64,000 nucleotides of DNA from Blepharisma stoltei. Its lineage: Eukaryota; Ciliophora; Heterotrichea; Heterotrichida; Blepharismidae. Position numbers and translations under genes: made by a program. Under the pieces are notes generated by a model. It searched no databases. It had not been told where the DNA came from and saw only the letters and a list, made by a program, of their open reading frames with translations. Numbering within the stretch: position 1 is the first letter of the stretch; each line of letters opens with the position of its first letter. Below are positions 21,954 to 32,186 of the stretch, piece by piece. The stretch lies in NCBI GenBank assembly GCA_914767885.1, contig CAJZBQ010000058.1, positions 755,501-819,500 on the forward strand, in the 5' to 3' direction.

Positions 21954-22238
21954 TAACGATGACCCCCCTCCTCAATCTTCATGTCTATTGCAACAAAAAT
22001 GCAATTTTTTAATATAAAATTTTATATAAAAAAAAAATGATTTTCATGTCTCTTGCAACAAATTTTCGATGTGCATCTTAAATTTTTCCGTACTTTTTAG
22101 CTCGATAGGGTTTAATAAAATGGCGAGCGATAGAGAAAAATGTATTAATTTTTTTTATAAAAATGTTATGCTGCAGTAGGCATGAAGATTTTTTTCGAAA
22201 AATTTGACATGAAGATTGAATGGGGGGGGTCATCGTTA
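21954..22238. mobile_element. MITE of a distinct family, 285 bp, TTA repeat
   Basis: Inverted ends AACGATGACCCCCC and GGGGGGTCATCGTTAA extend through TCTTCATGTC / GACATGAAGATT. TTA at 21951-21953 and 22236-22238. It lies between the CTU2 start and the first 7TM gene, so it may affect promoter DNA only. Confidence 0.8.
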
Positions 22239-22349
22239 ATAATTTCTTAAATTGAGAATTTGATTGCTCAAAAGAGGACTAATAGCAATAAAAAGCAAAT
22301 AAATAATATATCATTCTTATTTAAATAAAATAATATAAGAACTGCAAAA

Positions 22350-23246
22350 ATGGTTCTTAGTGATGAAGAAGAAAAAACAATTAATACGACACTCATAGTT
22401 TGCAACTCTCTAAGCTTTATAGGCTGCTTTTTCATACTACTTATGTATCTATTTTTCAAAGAACTCAGAAGTTTTTCATTTAGACTTGTACAATATATGT
22501 CAATAATTGATCTTTTTCATTCAATTACTCTTATGCTCCCATGAGATGAATCAAACTGGTGATGCATTATCCAAGCATCTTCTCTTCAATATACAGCTCT
22601 GAGCAGCATTGTCTGAAGTTTAATAATAGCATATGCTCTCTATGACTCCGTCATCAACCAAAACTCTAAAGTTGAGCTTAACGAAATAAAATTTATTTTA
22701 GTGGGGTATTTGTCTCCTATTCTTACGGCAATACCTCCTTTTTTTACTAACAGCTATGGAAAAGCTGAAGGCTGATGTTGGATGAGGATTAGGGAAGATC
22801 ATTATACAATAGACGTTACTTGGAGATTTATGCTATTTTATATACCTATATGAATTATTTTTATCATAAGTATCATAATTTATTACAGGATTATCAAATA
22901 TGTTAATAAACAGTTCAAAGGAGTTGCGGATTCAAGTGAGTTTAACTTAAAAAAAGCACTAATAAGAAGACTTATACTTTATCCTCTAATCACCTTTTTT
23001 TGCTATTTATTAGTAACAGTGAGGAGGATTTATGATTTTTTTGACCCAAGAGAATCTTATTTTCCATTAGCAGAATCTTCAGCAATTATGATTTCATTGA
23101 CTGGATTTTTTAATGCTTTTGTGTATGGATTTACTAGCTCAGTAAGATATGCTATAAAGCAAGCATGGGCAAGTAGGAAAAAAGATTCAATTGACTCGAG
23201 AAACTCTCAGAGTTTATCTCAGTATCCTCATTATACAGGATTTTAA
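22350..23246 (+). CDS. Seven-transmembrane receptor, cAMP-receptor-like (CAR family)
   Basis: 298 residues with UGA as Trp at several positions and no interruption. Seven hydrophobic segments are visible. Motifs match the Dictyostelium-type cAMP receptor fold: N-terminal LIVCNSLSFIGC in TM1, LRSFSFRLVQYMSIIDL in TM2, GWCWM in extracellular loop 2, RRLILYPLI at TM6, and a GFFNAFVYGF TM7. The family couples ligand binding to G proteins in the plasma membrane. The C-terminal tail is Ser-rich. A paralogue lies 1.4 kb downstream in the same orientation. The ligand is unknown. Confidence 0.85.
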
Positions 23247-23453
23247 TTTGCTTTGCAAATCTAAAATTAATAAATTATTCTGATAAAGGTGCGAAATTAT
23301 AAGCTTTAACTCTCCTATTTCATTATCCTATTAAATATTCTCTATTTTTATAGAATATTAACGCCATAATACTTTTTGATATAAAACATTTTGAAATATA
23401 ATTAATCATTAAAATAACGATATCTCCAGTAGTTCTCTCCTCCTACTCCTTGA

Positions 23454-23720
23454 AACTTGTTCGTTAAAGGAGGGTCAATTTTTTAATGTAAATTTTATAA
23501 TAAACTTTCTCTTGAAATTTAAAAATCCCAATTTAATTTAATTTGCAAAATTTAGGTTTTAAAATGCAGCTGTTTAAAGTGCAACAGAATTAGTTAATGA
23601 TTTAACTATACTGATTATCACTTATATATCGATATTTTTTCATAAAATTATTTTGTCTTACGGAAAGTGGTTTTTACCCAAAAATAAAGGCTTTTTTCAA
23701 TGGTTTGGAGGTGAAAGTGT
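23454..23720 (+). mobile_element. Diverged family-A MITE
   Basis: The core GATTATCACTTATATATCGA and ends CTCCTTGAAACTTGTTCG and TCAATGGTTTGGAGG are recognisable but decayed. The right boundary is not certain. Confidence 0.6.
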
Positions 23721-24104
23721 TTTAAATTGCTTTTATCCTAGAAGAGTGACTTTATAAATTAAATTAAACTACTAGTTGTTTTAAATTCGAAAATTTTTTT
23801 TATTTATAATTTTTAGATATAAAGTGCTAGTTATCAAGCGGAAGAAGTAAAGAGCTTAATATTAGCTAAAATTTTATTTCCTTGCTTGCAATTTTGAAAT
23901 CTTTTCTTCACAAGCTCATCTTATAAAACATTCTTATAAAATGAATGTGGATCATTTATTTTTATGAAGAGGATCTGATAAGGCTAGTAAAGTTATATTA
24001 ATTCTCCTTTAGTAAACCTACTGATTTAATGTTCAATCCTTTATTAATAAGTGCTAGCCTAAAATTAACTTAAGAAATATTCTTTTAACTAAGAGTACTT
24101 CATA

Positions 24105-24397
24105 CTCCCACCGCCTCCATTGGCAAAAAAATATTTTTTTGAAATAAAAACCAACCTCCATTTGCAATAAATATTTTTAATAACAATGTGTTTTGATAAA
24201 ATATAAGTGATAAATATTATAATGAAAGCTCTAACTTTAAACAGCTCGCCTTTTAAAATATAAATTAAATTAATAATTTTTCCAATTTTAGGACTTTAGA
24301 AAATAAATTGACTCTAAAAATTTATATATAAGATTATAAAAATTTAATCCCCTCTATAAGCGACAAAATTTTTATATTAGTTTAAGAAGGGGAAATA
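24105..24397 (-). mobile_element. Diverged family-A MITE
   Basis: Left end CTCCCACCGCCTCCATTGGC; core ATATAAGTGATAAATATTAT with AATGAAAGCTCTAAC; right end TTTAAGAAGGGGAAATAG. TA flanks at 24103 and 24396. Confidence 0.6.
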
Positions 24398-24636
24398 GGC
24401 TTTTAAGCCAAAAATTGAAATTTCTTATTCTAACTTCCTTTTGCAAAATAAAAACAAAAGAACATTACCTTCAATCATTTAATAAATTGATTGCCACATA
24501 TTGCTTCTCTTACTAAGCTCTATAAAAATCAAAGACTCTGTTTTAACTTTATAAATCAAAAGATTAATTTCATTAAATTGACATAATATTTCTATCAAAT
24601 AGATTTCTAGCAGCATAAATAAGCCAATAATTACAA

Positions 24637-25589
24637 ATGGCACTTTCTTCATCTCAAAATGAAGCATTTAGTTCAGTTTTGATCGTATGCAATTCATTAA
24701 GCATCTTTGGATGCTTATTTATCATTTTTCTTTATCTTATTTTCGGGGAATTGAGAACTTTTGCATTTAGATTGGTTTTTCACATGTCTATTGTAGATTT
24801 ATTCCATTCAATATCTCTTCTCCCTGGCTATGAAATTTCAGAATGACTGTGCATCTTTCAAGGGTCCTTGCTTCAATATACAAGTTTTGGAGGTGCCGTA
24901 TGGAGTGTGATAATTGCGTATTCGTTATTTGATACTGTGGTATTGCATAATACTAAAATCCAAGCTAAAGAGTCAAAATTCCTTATAATTGGCTATATCT
25001 TCCCAGTTTTAGTTACAATTGATAATATGTATATATTGATTAAAAAGCTATATTTATATATAGAAGCATACAATTCCCACCTTTTGTAACTAAAAGCTAT
25101 GGTAGTGCAGAGGGCTGATGCTGAATTAGTATAAGTAACGATCACTTCACAATAGATACAATATGAAGGTTTGTATTATTTTATATACCCCTATGACTTA
25201 TGTTTATCTATAACATTGTTACTTATTTTGTTGTGATCAACAATATCATTAAAGAGTTCAAAAATCTTGATAACTCTGATATGAAAACAGCTTTAGTCAG
25301 AAGACTAAGAATGTATCCATTTGTATTGATTTTTAGTTATTTATTTTCAACAATAAAAAGAATTTATGATTTTATTAATCCAGAAGAAGAGTTTTTTCCT
25401 TTAATTATTTGTGCTGGAGCAATGCTATCTTTAGTAGGATTTTTAAATGGTTTTGTGTATGGGTTTACTGATTCAGTGAAAGTGGCGATTAAAGAAGCTT
25501 GAATTGGAGGAAAAAGAACGAATTCATATGCTGCTGAAGGTTCTCAAAGCTTGATGAATATTACGCAAATTAAGGCTTGCGTATTGTAA
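24637..25589 (+). CDS. Seven-transmembrane receptor, cAMP-receptor-like, paralogue with one IES
   Basis: About 297 residues, clearly paralogous to the gene at 22350 (LIVCNSLS, LRTFAFRLVFHMSIVDL, EGWCWI, RRLRMYPF, FLNGFVYGFTDS). The coding frame shifts in TM4, where the upstream paralogue has PILTAIPPFF; here an AT-rich insert of about 59 bp (25012-25070) must be removed to reach PPFVTKSYGSAEGWCW. UGA is Trp at several conserved positions. The gene ends at TAA 25587-25589. A G-protein-coupled receptor role is inferred from the family. Confidence 0.82.
25012..25070. mobile_element. Probable short IES, about 59 bp, TA-flanked
   Basis: TA at 25010 and 25069 gives the needed frame shift (phase 1 to 0). 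A longer direct repeat, TACAATT at 25014 and 25069 (55 bp apart), would give the wrong frame, so the exact boundary is unsettled. Confidence 0.55.
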
Positions 25590-26466
25590 TTAAAATTATA
25601 ATTGGGATTTATTTTAGCTTAAAATAAGGCTATAAATGGAGTTATGTTGTAATTAAAATCACTGAAAGCAAAGGAGGTAAGATGAGATTATTTAAAACCA
25701 TTTTTAATGTTAATTATATGTGATGGGCCAAAATAGGCATTTTTCTTGTTTCGATTAAATTATTTTTAGATTATAATTGCTCATTTTTTATCAGCAAGTT
25801 TCGCTTTAACTAGCTTTATTAAAAGGTTTTAAAACTTTATAGCCTTATTTTGACCAATTATTAATAGCATTTCTTGTGATCTAAACTTATTTACTAACCA
25901 TTAAAAATATTGAAAAGCATCTCTAGTGTATTGATTATGCCATAGAATTCAATTATGCAATTAATACAGAAAAGCATTATTTTAAGACTTAAAATAAAAG
26001 GACAAAACTTTGCTTTTCACAAGATTTCAGGGATTGCGGTGCATGGTATAATTGAATTAAAACGGCCTATAAAGGATCTCAAAATATTGTTTATATTCCA
26101 GTATAAGCACTTTAATTTTGTTTATCCCTAGATTAGTCCAATACGAAAAGTATATTATATAAATACTCCCTTAGAACTCACTCAAGCCAAAAAAAGAAGA
26201 AATATCTGATGCCAATTCAGCTCGTTATCTATATCAATATTATGAGATGATATGAAATTCCGGCAGCAAGCAAGAAATCATCTATTCTAACAGCTAAATG
26301 CCAGCAAAGCATATTGAAACAAAGATTCTTGAACTAAGCTAAATTATGCCTTATTAAAGGGTGATTAAACTTATCTAGCATGACAATTTTTATTATTAAA
26401 AATATCTTTAATATTGAGCCTTATCTCTAATCCTTAAAAATTTATTAAATAATAGCTCTGCGCTCA
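25590..26466. other. Intergenic, no recognisable feature
   Basis: Roughly 880 bp downstream of the second receptor. No family terminal repeat, no open frame with a recognisable domain, and no RNA gene is evident. It could include a decayed element. Confidence 0.5.
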
Positions 26467-27096
26467 CTATAAAGTCATTAGTCGTTCTCTAGCCATCTTT
26501 ATTCGGTTTTTAACAGGAGATTCAATTTCAATCGAAATTTCCTTTGTTTGAATTGCATTTTGAGAGCTAGACGACATTTTTTTCATTATTAAAACACCTC
26601 CGATTTCTTGATAATACTTTTCATTTACTGAAGGGATACCAAAAGAATTCATATCTGCCCGTAAACTGCTTACCCCCCCACCTTTGTAAGCGAGCAAAAC
26701 CATTGAAAAAATCCCTATTTTTTGGCCAAAACCCGCCCTCTGGATTTTAATATAAAAATTTTTGATAATTAGTATAATGAAATCTCTAGTTAATTCTGTT
26801 TAATTTTAAACAGCTTAATTTTTTAAAATAAATTTTAAATTAAATAAATATTTGCTTTTCCGGTTTTTATGAATTGGGATTTTTAAATTTTTGGAAACAA
26901 AATTTATTATAAAATTGATAATTTTTTAAAAACAAAAAATATAAAATGTTTTGGTTCGCTAAGGTGGGGAAGTTAGTGAATCTGAATCTTCTTCCTCCTC
27001 CTCTCGTTTTTGATGTGTAGTAGGTATTATTGTTGAAATTTTTGTTGATGATTTTTTCTTTTTCCTCTTAGAACAGTGTAAAAAAGAAAGGCACAT
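26467..27096 (-). CDS. Small unknown acidic protein (about 108 aa) split by a MITE
   Basis: Start ATG 27094-27096 (MCLSFLHCSKRKKKKSSTK). The basic N-terminus is followed by an acidic stretch EEEEEDSDS and then SSLRADMNSFGIPSVNEKYY. A 303-bp family-A MITE (26673-26975) separates the two parts, and TTA-to-TTA removal joins DSDSL to SSLRADM in frame. No family recognised. Without excision the 3' part would start inside the MITE. CxxxxxxxC near the N-terminus could be a lipidation or metal site; that is speculation. Confidence 0.65.
26673..26975 (-). mobile_element. IES: family-A MITE, 303 bp, TTA repeat
   Basis: TTA at 26670-26672 and 26973-26975. Ends CCCCCCCACCTTTGTAAGCG and TTCGCTAAGGTGGGGAAG. 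Core ATAATGAAATCTCTAG in reverse orientation. Confidence 0.85.
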
Positions 27097-27525
27097 AATT
27101 AATTTTTCGTTTAAATATGTTAATGTTTTTTTCTTATAGTTGCCAAATATTAAATAATAAGCTAAGAATTTTAGAGAAATAAAGATTAATTAACAAAAAA
27201 GCTTACCTAAAAAAAGTAAGCGAGGATTTTTCGGCAAAATTTCACATTTGCTATCATTTCATATACTAAAAATTGTAATGCAAATCTCAAATTTTGGTTC
27301 AAGGATAATTAAAAGTTCCGCAATTATAGTAACAGCAAGACTATATCAAAAGCTATAGTTTATTCTAGGCTTGAAAAAAGTGTTGAAAAAATCAGAGGCT
27401 ATCAGAGTCTCTAAAATGGCACTTAATAATGGAATTTTCATAAATTCAACTTCATAACTAATTTTATAAAACTGTGTTTACTGGCTTGAAAATCGACTAT
27501 TAAATTGATTATTTAATAAACTAAA
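27097..27525. other. Intergenic, AT-rich
   Basis: AT-rich spacer between two minus-strand genes, serving as 3' region of the LITAF gene and 5' region of the small acidic-protein gene. No repeat or RNA gene seen. Confidence 0.5.
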
Positions 27526-28446
27526 TTACCTACTTTTTGCAAGAACTAATGCACAGTGTGGACATCTATGAACTCTTAATTTACTCAGTCACACTGGTAT
27601 TTGGCAGCATGCAAAAAATGATGAGAATATTTTTAAAACTCTTCCTGGCACTTTTTTGCTTAAAAATTCTATTTTGGTGTGTACGTACATCTTACAAAAA
27701 TCACAATACACAGAACTGGGCATATTTCCTAGAACAGGTAAAGGATTTCTCTCATATGATTGCCTTGAATTTCTAATAGAGTTTATTTGCTTTTCATCAT
27801 TTTTTAGTGCCTTTTCAGCACTTTTATTTATTCACGTTTCTTCACCCATTTCACATTTATTTGATTTTCTAGCCTCTTTTTGGTTTCCAAAAATTTTGGA
27901 ATTCGTTAAATCATCACCAAACCCTATATATATAACAGAATCTGCATCACTGGCATGCCTTATATGGCATTTTGGGCTTTGATTCCTACTTCCTGCATTA
28001 CTGCCTCCTTCTTCACTTGGTGCTTTGCTTGTATTTCTAGTTGAAATATTAAAATCTTTTATTCTGGATTGCAAAGAAACTTCTTGGATTAATTGCTCAG
28101 CAGATATTTCTTCAACTGTACAAATGCTTCTTTTTCTTTGATGCGATCCTCGTCTATAATGCTGAGGAGGAACTGGGGCATTTTCTTTATAATCTAATAA
28201 CTTCCCAGCTTTTATTTGAAATAAATCTTCTCTTTGAGAGCTGGACGATAGAAAACTTTCTGATAAAATTTCTTCAAGATTTTCAGCATTTTGTGTGTAT
28301 CTTCGCTCTGAATTTTGTGATCTATGGTGAGGTTTTTGATCTGAATTTGTAAATATGCAAGCACTCATTGGTCTTTCCAGATTTTCTGGGACTGGAGTTG
28401 ATAAAGGATCATAAATTTTTTCAAGACTTATGCGATTTGATATCAT
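27526..28446 (-). CDS. LITAF-domain membrane-associated zinc-binding protein (306 aa)
   Basis: Read with UGA as Trp, the frame runs from ATG 28446 to TAA 27526-27528. Residues 1-205 are Ser/Arg/Glu-rich and probably disordered. The C-terminal 80 residues form a LITAF domain: YCDFCKM (CxxC), a hydrophobic membrane-dipping stretch (VLKIFSSFFACCQIPVW) and HRCPHCALVL (HxCPxC). In the known family these cysteines bind one zinc and place the protein on the cytosolic face of endosomal or lysosomal membranes. The reading continues through a UGA at about 27830. No IES is seen in this gene. Confidence 0.85.
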
Positions 28447-28664
28447 TATTTCCGTTAAACTTATTAGTTTTAAATTTTCATATTTTTTGAATTATTAAAT
28501 ATTATTTATAGTCCAATCTTGGATTTGGCTCAACATATAAGACAATCTGAGGATTTGGTTAGACCAATACTTGTTTGTTAAGCCAATTTCCAGATGATGT
28601 CAGCATAGTCCGAACCAAAGCCAGGTTCTGGTATAATCTACAAAATTACATCTAAAGACATAGC

Positions 28665-30473
28665 TTACTCATTAATTATTCTCTCTAGCTTATCATTATA
28701 AAGTATTGTCAATGCTGGCAAAGAGTCCTTTTCTTTCTTCGACTGTTTTAATAATTTTCTTGTTTTGCTGGCTAATGATGTTGAGCTCATAAATTCAGGG
28801 ATCACGTTAACAGGCCTCTCACTTCCTGCAACATCACTTTTTATATTGAATTTTGTAATGTTTCTTAAAGTATGCTTCAAAACGCTCTCTGATTTTACAC
28901 TCACCATTGAACCCATTTTAGAAGGACTCATACGATTCAATGTAGTTCTAGACACTGTGCTTTGAGATGGATGGAATGCTGGGGCCGTGTGAACTTCTAA
29001 AGACCTTCTCCTTGATAGAGCTCTTTTATTTTCTTTTAAAAACTCCTGCATCTTCCTCGACTTGTTTTTTATTCTTCTCAGTTCGTCTCTAGTTTCCCCA
29101 ACTTTCAATGCTAATCTGCTTGATAAATTTTGATTTTTTGTGATATCATGAATATGCAATCTTATTTCTTTATCGAGCCTTGTTTTCGCATTCTGCATTT
29201 TAATTTTCAATTTATTGAGAGCCGCAGTATTTTTCATGAGTGCGAATTGGACTTCTTTTTCTTGCTCCTTTACTCCCTCTCTATAAGAGTGAACAAAAAA
29301 AATTTGCCCAGTGATGGCAGTCATTAACTTATTTTTAATTTATATATAATTTTATCGTGATTTTGTCTTCAAAATTAAAAAATTTCAAATTGCGAAAATT
29401 GGAAAGTAAAAATAATGATTTTTGCAGAATTTATGCTTAGAATCCAAGCTGATAAATTCAACAAATTAATTTAGAGATTTCATTATAAAATTATCACTTA
29501 TTATCAATATATTTATCATTAAAATTTTATGTTAAAATTTTGTGCTCTAAAGGACTTGAGCTTTTTTACAAAAAAATTAGTATGATTTTGCTTGCACGCT
29601 GAGGTGGAAAGTTAGCAATTTTTTTCGTTTTTTGTCTTGTTCAGACAAAATCTTGTTTTCTACTCGATTTTGCTCTTCAATTTCTAATGTTTCTAACTCC
29701 GTTCTGATTTGATGAGCTTCTGCATATCTTTCATTGATAGCAACTAATTTTTCTCTTGTTTGCAGCTCTCTTAAAATCGATTTGGGCTTAACTTTCACAA
29801 ATTCCACATCTTTCTGCATCCTTATATTAAGTTCTTCCATTTCTTGAGTATGCTGCTGTTTAAGTGCTTCCATATTTTTTTGGCATTTTATTTCAAAATC
29901 TCTAAAAATCCTGTCCCAATCCTGTGCAAATTCTTCTTCTTTTTGTATCCCAATTTCTTGATAAATCGATAATTCTTTTTGATGAGTTCTCTGTCTCAGA
30001 ATATTTTGGTAATTTAAAATATCAGCTTCCAGCAATCTTACAGATTTCATCATATCTCTATACAGCCCATATTCATGAATATTCATCAATTCATCAGCTA
30101 TCAACTGCATGCGCTCTTTTATGATGGAAAACATCAAAATCTGCTCATCTTCATTGATGAAACCGTCCTCATCTTCATCCAATACATCTAAAAGTTCCTC
30201 TACATTATGAACTAGCAGCAAATCTGACAGATTTTTGCTCTGCCTGTCAACAAGTATGGTTAATGCTGCATCATTTAAATTCCCGTCTTTTTTAAAATCT
30301 GCAACCTGCAAGGTTTCTCATAATTCTTTGCATTTTAAATGAGCGTCTAAAAGAGGTTTGGCTTCTGATAAAACTTTAGCTTTTTGCTGTGCGGAAACTG
30401 AGGTCGAAAAATTGGTCCTTGCCGTCGTAATTCTTTTTGATGAAGTCTCATCAAGGAAACGTGTTTTTAACAT
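28665..30473 (-). CDS. EF-hand and coiled-coil protein (about 488 aa) with one MITE
   Basis: Start ATG 30471-30473. Around residues 80-100 is a canonical EF-hand loop, DEDEDGFINEDE (about 30190-30155). A long coiled coil follows (residues about 110-330), then a Ser/Lys-rich tail. A 342-bp family-A MITE (29273-29614) splits the coiled coil; TTA removal joins KRKKLL to KEQEKEVQF in frame, and the remaining length is a multiple of 3. UGA codes Trp at about 30320. Probably a Ca2+-responsive cytoskeletal or axonemal protein by composition; no orthologue named. Confidence 0.8.
29273..29614 (+). mobile_element. IES: diverged family-A MITE, 342 bp, TTA repeat
   Basis: TTA at 29270-29272 and 29612-29614; left end CTCCCTCTCTATAAGAGTG and right end TTGCTTGCACGCTGAGGTGG are decayed. 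Core GAGATTTCATTATAAAATTATCACTTAT. Confidence 0.82.
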
Positions 30474-30506
30474 TTATTGTGTGAATAAAAATAAGAATAA
30501 ATAACG

Positions 30507-31718
30507 ATGGAGTCAGAGAAAGAAAAATTAATTCAGGCGTTTATTGATTATAATGTGATTTTTATGGAGTTTGTGAGAGAAGTAAATACAAATTTTAAGG
30601 GCTGGAGGAGGATTTATGAGACTTTTAATTATAGAGTGGAAGATTTAAAAAGACAGTATGCAGAAGTTTTAGAGGAAAATGAATTTATGGTGACTGGGTA
30701 TGATTTGTTGTCGGCAAATAAAGATTGGTTGAAAGTTATTTTGTATTATGCATTTAATCAGCATTGAAAAGAATTCTACCGCCCATATGAATATTTTAAA
30801 AATAAAAGGCACAAGAATGACTTGATTTCTTATATGAATGCACTCATATCTACCGAATTTCTAGATTTAGCATTGAATAATACAGATGATGAGCTGCTAA
30901 CATCAGTACTAAGAACGTCAATGCTCTATTTTTATACGAAAGCGCCAAATTCATGAGTTATTCAATTTAATCAGCTGAGAGACAATTTTAAGTCTTCTGT
31001 TTTCATCAGAGGAGATCTAGAAATTAAAGAAAGACTTCGAGAACTTTCTCAAAAAAGCGTGATTTTGTCAGCTTTTGGGCAGCTTAAAGCTTTGTATTCT
31101 GATTTAGAAATAACTTCAACTTGCCAGGAATTATTCAACTACACAGCTGACAATTTTTGCTATTGCCCATTACCTTCGAATCTATATGGTCTAACTGCTT
31201 ATGGAAATCATATTTTTATTAATACCTCCTTAAGACCCTATTCCAGCAACCAGCAAGTAGCCTCTCTCATAACTTTAATACATGAGTGTGCCCACCTTTC
31301 CTGAAGAATAGGAAAAGATAGAAATATATATTTCAATAATACACCTACAAGGGAAATAATGTACGGCAAGCAAAATGCCACCGAATCTGAAATTGGCAAC
31401 CAATTCGAATTTCTTGTGTTTGGAACAAACTTAAAACAAATAAATGATTACTCAGTAGAGTTTTTGTGGAATATCGAGAATTGAGACCTACCTCATGATG
31501 AATTTAAGAAGAGATTAAGAATAGCGTTAAATAGAGATACAACTGTGTGCGGGGCAGGATTTACAGTAGGAAAAACAGCATGCTCAGGAGAAGGAACATA
31601 TATTGGATCATGCTATACATCATTTGGAGTTTCAAAAATAAATTATGAAGATAAAGATAAAGGAACTGAAGAAAGTGGAGGTGAAGAAGAACTAGAAGAT
31701 GAGGGTGAGCAAGAATAA
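30507..31718 (+). CDS. Aspzincin-like (M35/Lys-specific) zinc metallopeptidase (about 403 aa)
   Basis: One frame with UGA as Trp, ATG 30507 to TAA 31716-31718, no IES. Motif LIHECAHLSWRIGKD (about 31270-31315) gives HExxH followed eight residues later by GKD, matching the HExxH...GTD zinc/Asp arrangement of aspzincins (deuterolysin and peptidyl-Lys metalloendopeptidase). A downstream SEIGNQFEFLVFG resembles the family's NADxYEYFA segment. The first 170 residues are helical with no clear domain. No signal peptide is seen, so it may act in the cytosol. The last 20 residues are acidic. Divergently arranged, 34 bp from the EF-hand gene's start. Confidence 0.72.
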
Positions 31719-31783
31719 AATTGTTATAAATAGATATTTTATAAACATAAAATAGTTTAAAAAAATTAATAATTAAATTCTTA

Positions 31784-32150
31784 CTCCCCCCTTTGTGTGA
31801 ACAAAAAAATTTTTTTCACTCACGGAGGGGGTTAATATTTTTTTTTTAAAAAAAATTTATATATAATAGAAAAAATTTTTTTTTCAAAATTTTAAAAAAA
31901 AATCCTAATTTGCAAAAATTGGGAAGCAATATTAAATAATTTATAAAATTGATGTTTTAAAACGCTATTTGTTTAAAATAAACAGAATTAGCTCAGATTT
32001 CATTAGACTAATTATCACTTTATATATCAATTTTTTTCATAAAAAATTTTTCTATTAAAAAAATTTTTGTTCACTCACGGATGGTGTGTTCTTGGGCAAA
32101 AAATAGGGATTTTTCCAATGGTTTTGTTCACTCACGGAGGGGGGGAGTTA
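31784..32150 (+). mobile_element. Family-A MITE, 367 bp, TTA repeat, intergenic
   Basis: TTA at 31781-31783 and 32148-32150. Same layout as the 20413 copy with moderate divergence. It sits between the protease stop and the Rab start. Confidence 0.87.
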
Positions 32151-32186
32151 AGATTTTGGGGTTTTTATCATTCTATATAAAATTCG

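Larger units (their letters stand above)
23247..24636. other. Intergenic with two decayed family-A MITEs
   Basis: 1.4 kb of AT-rich spacer between the tandem 7TM genes. It contains one + oriented (about 23454-23720) and one - oriented (about 24105-24397) family-A relic, recognised by decayed ends and the internal TTTCATTATA...TATCACTTATATAT core. The 23725-24100 stretch has no recognisable feature. Confidence 0.7.

Noticed and set aside
25014-25075. TACAATT direct repeat (55 bp apart) as the IES boundary in the second 7TM gene
   Set aside because: Joining there gives the wrong frame for PPFVTKSYG; the TA pair at 25010/25069 fits instead.
27537-27982. Plus-strand hydrophobic ORFs opposite the LITAF gene
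   Set aside because: The minus strand carries the complete LITAF CxxC...HxCPxC signature in the same interval.
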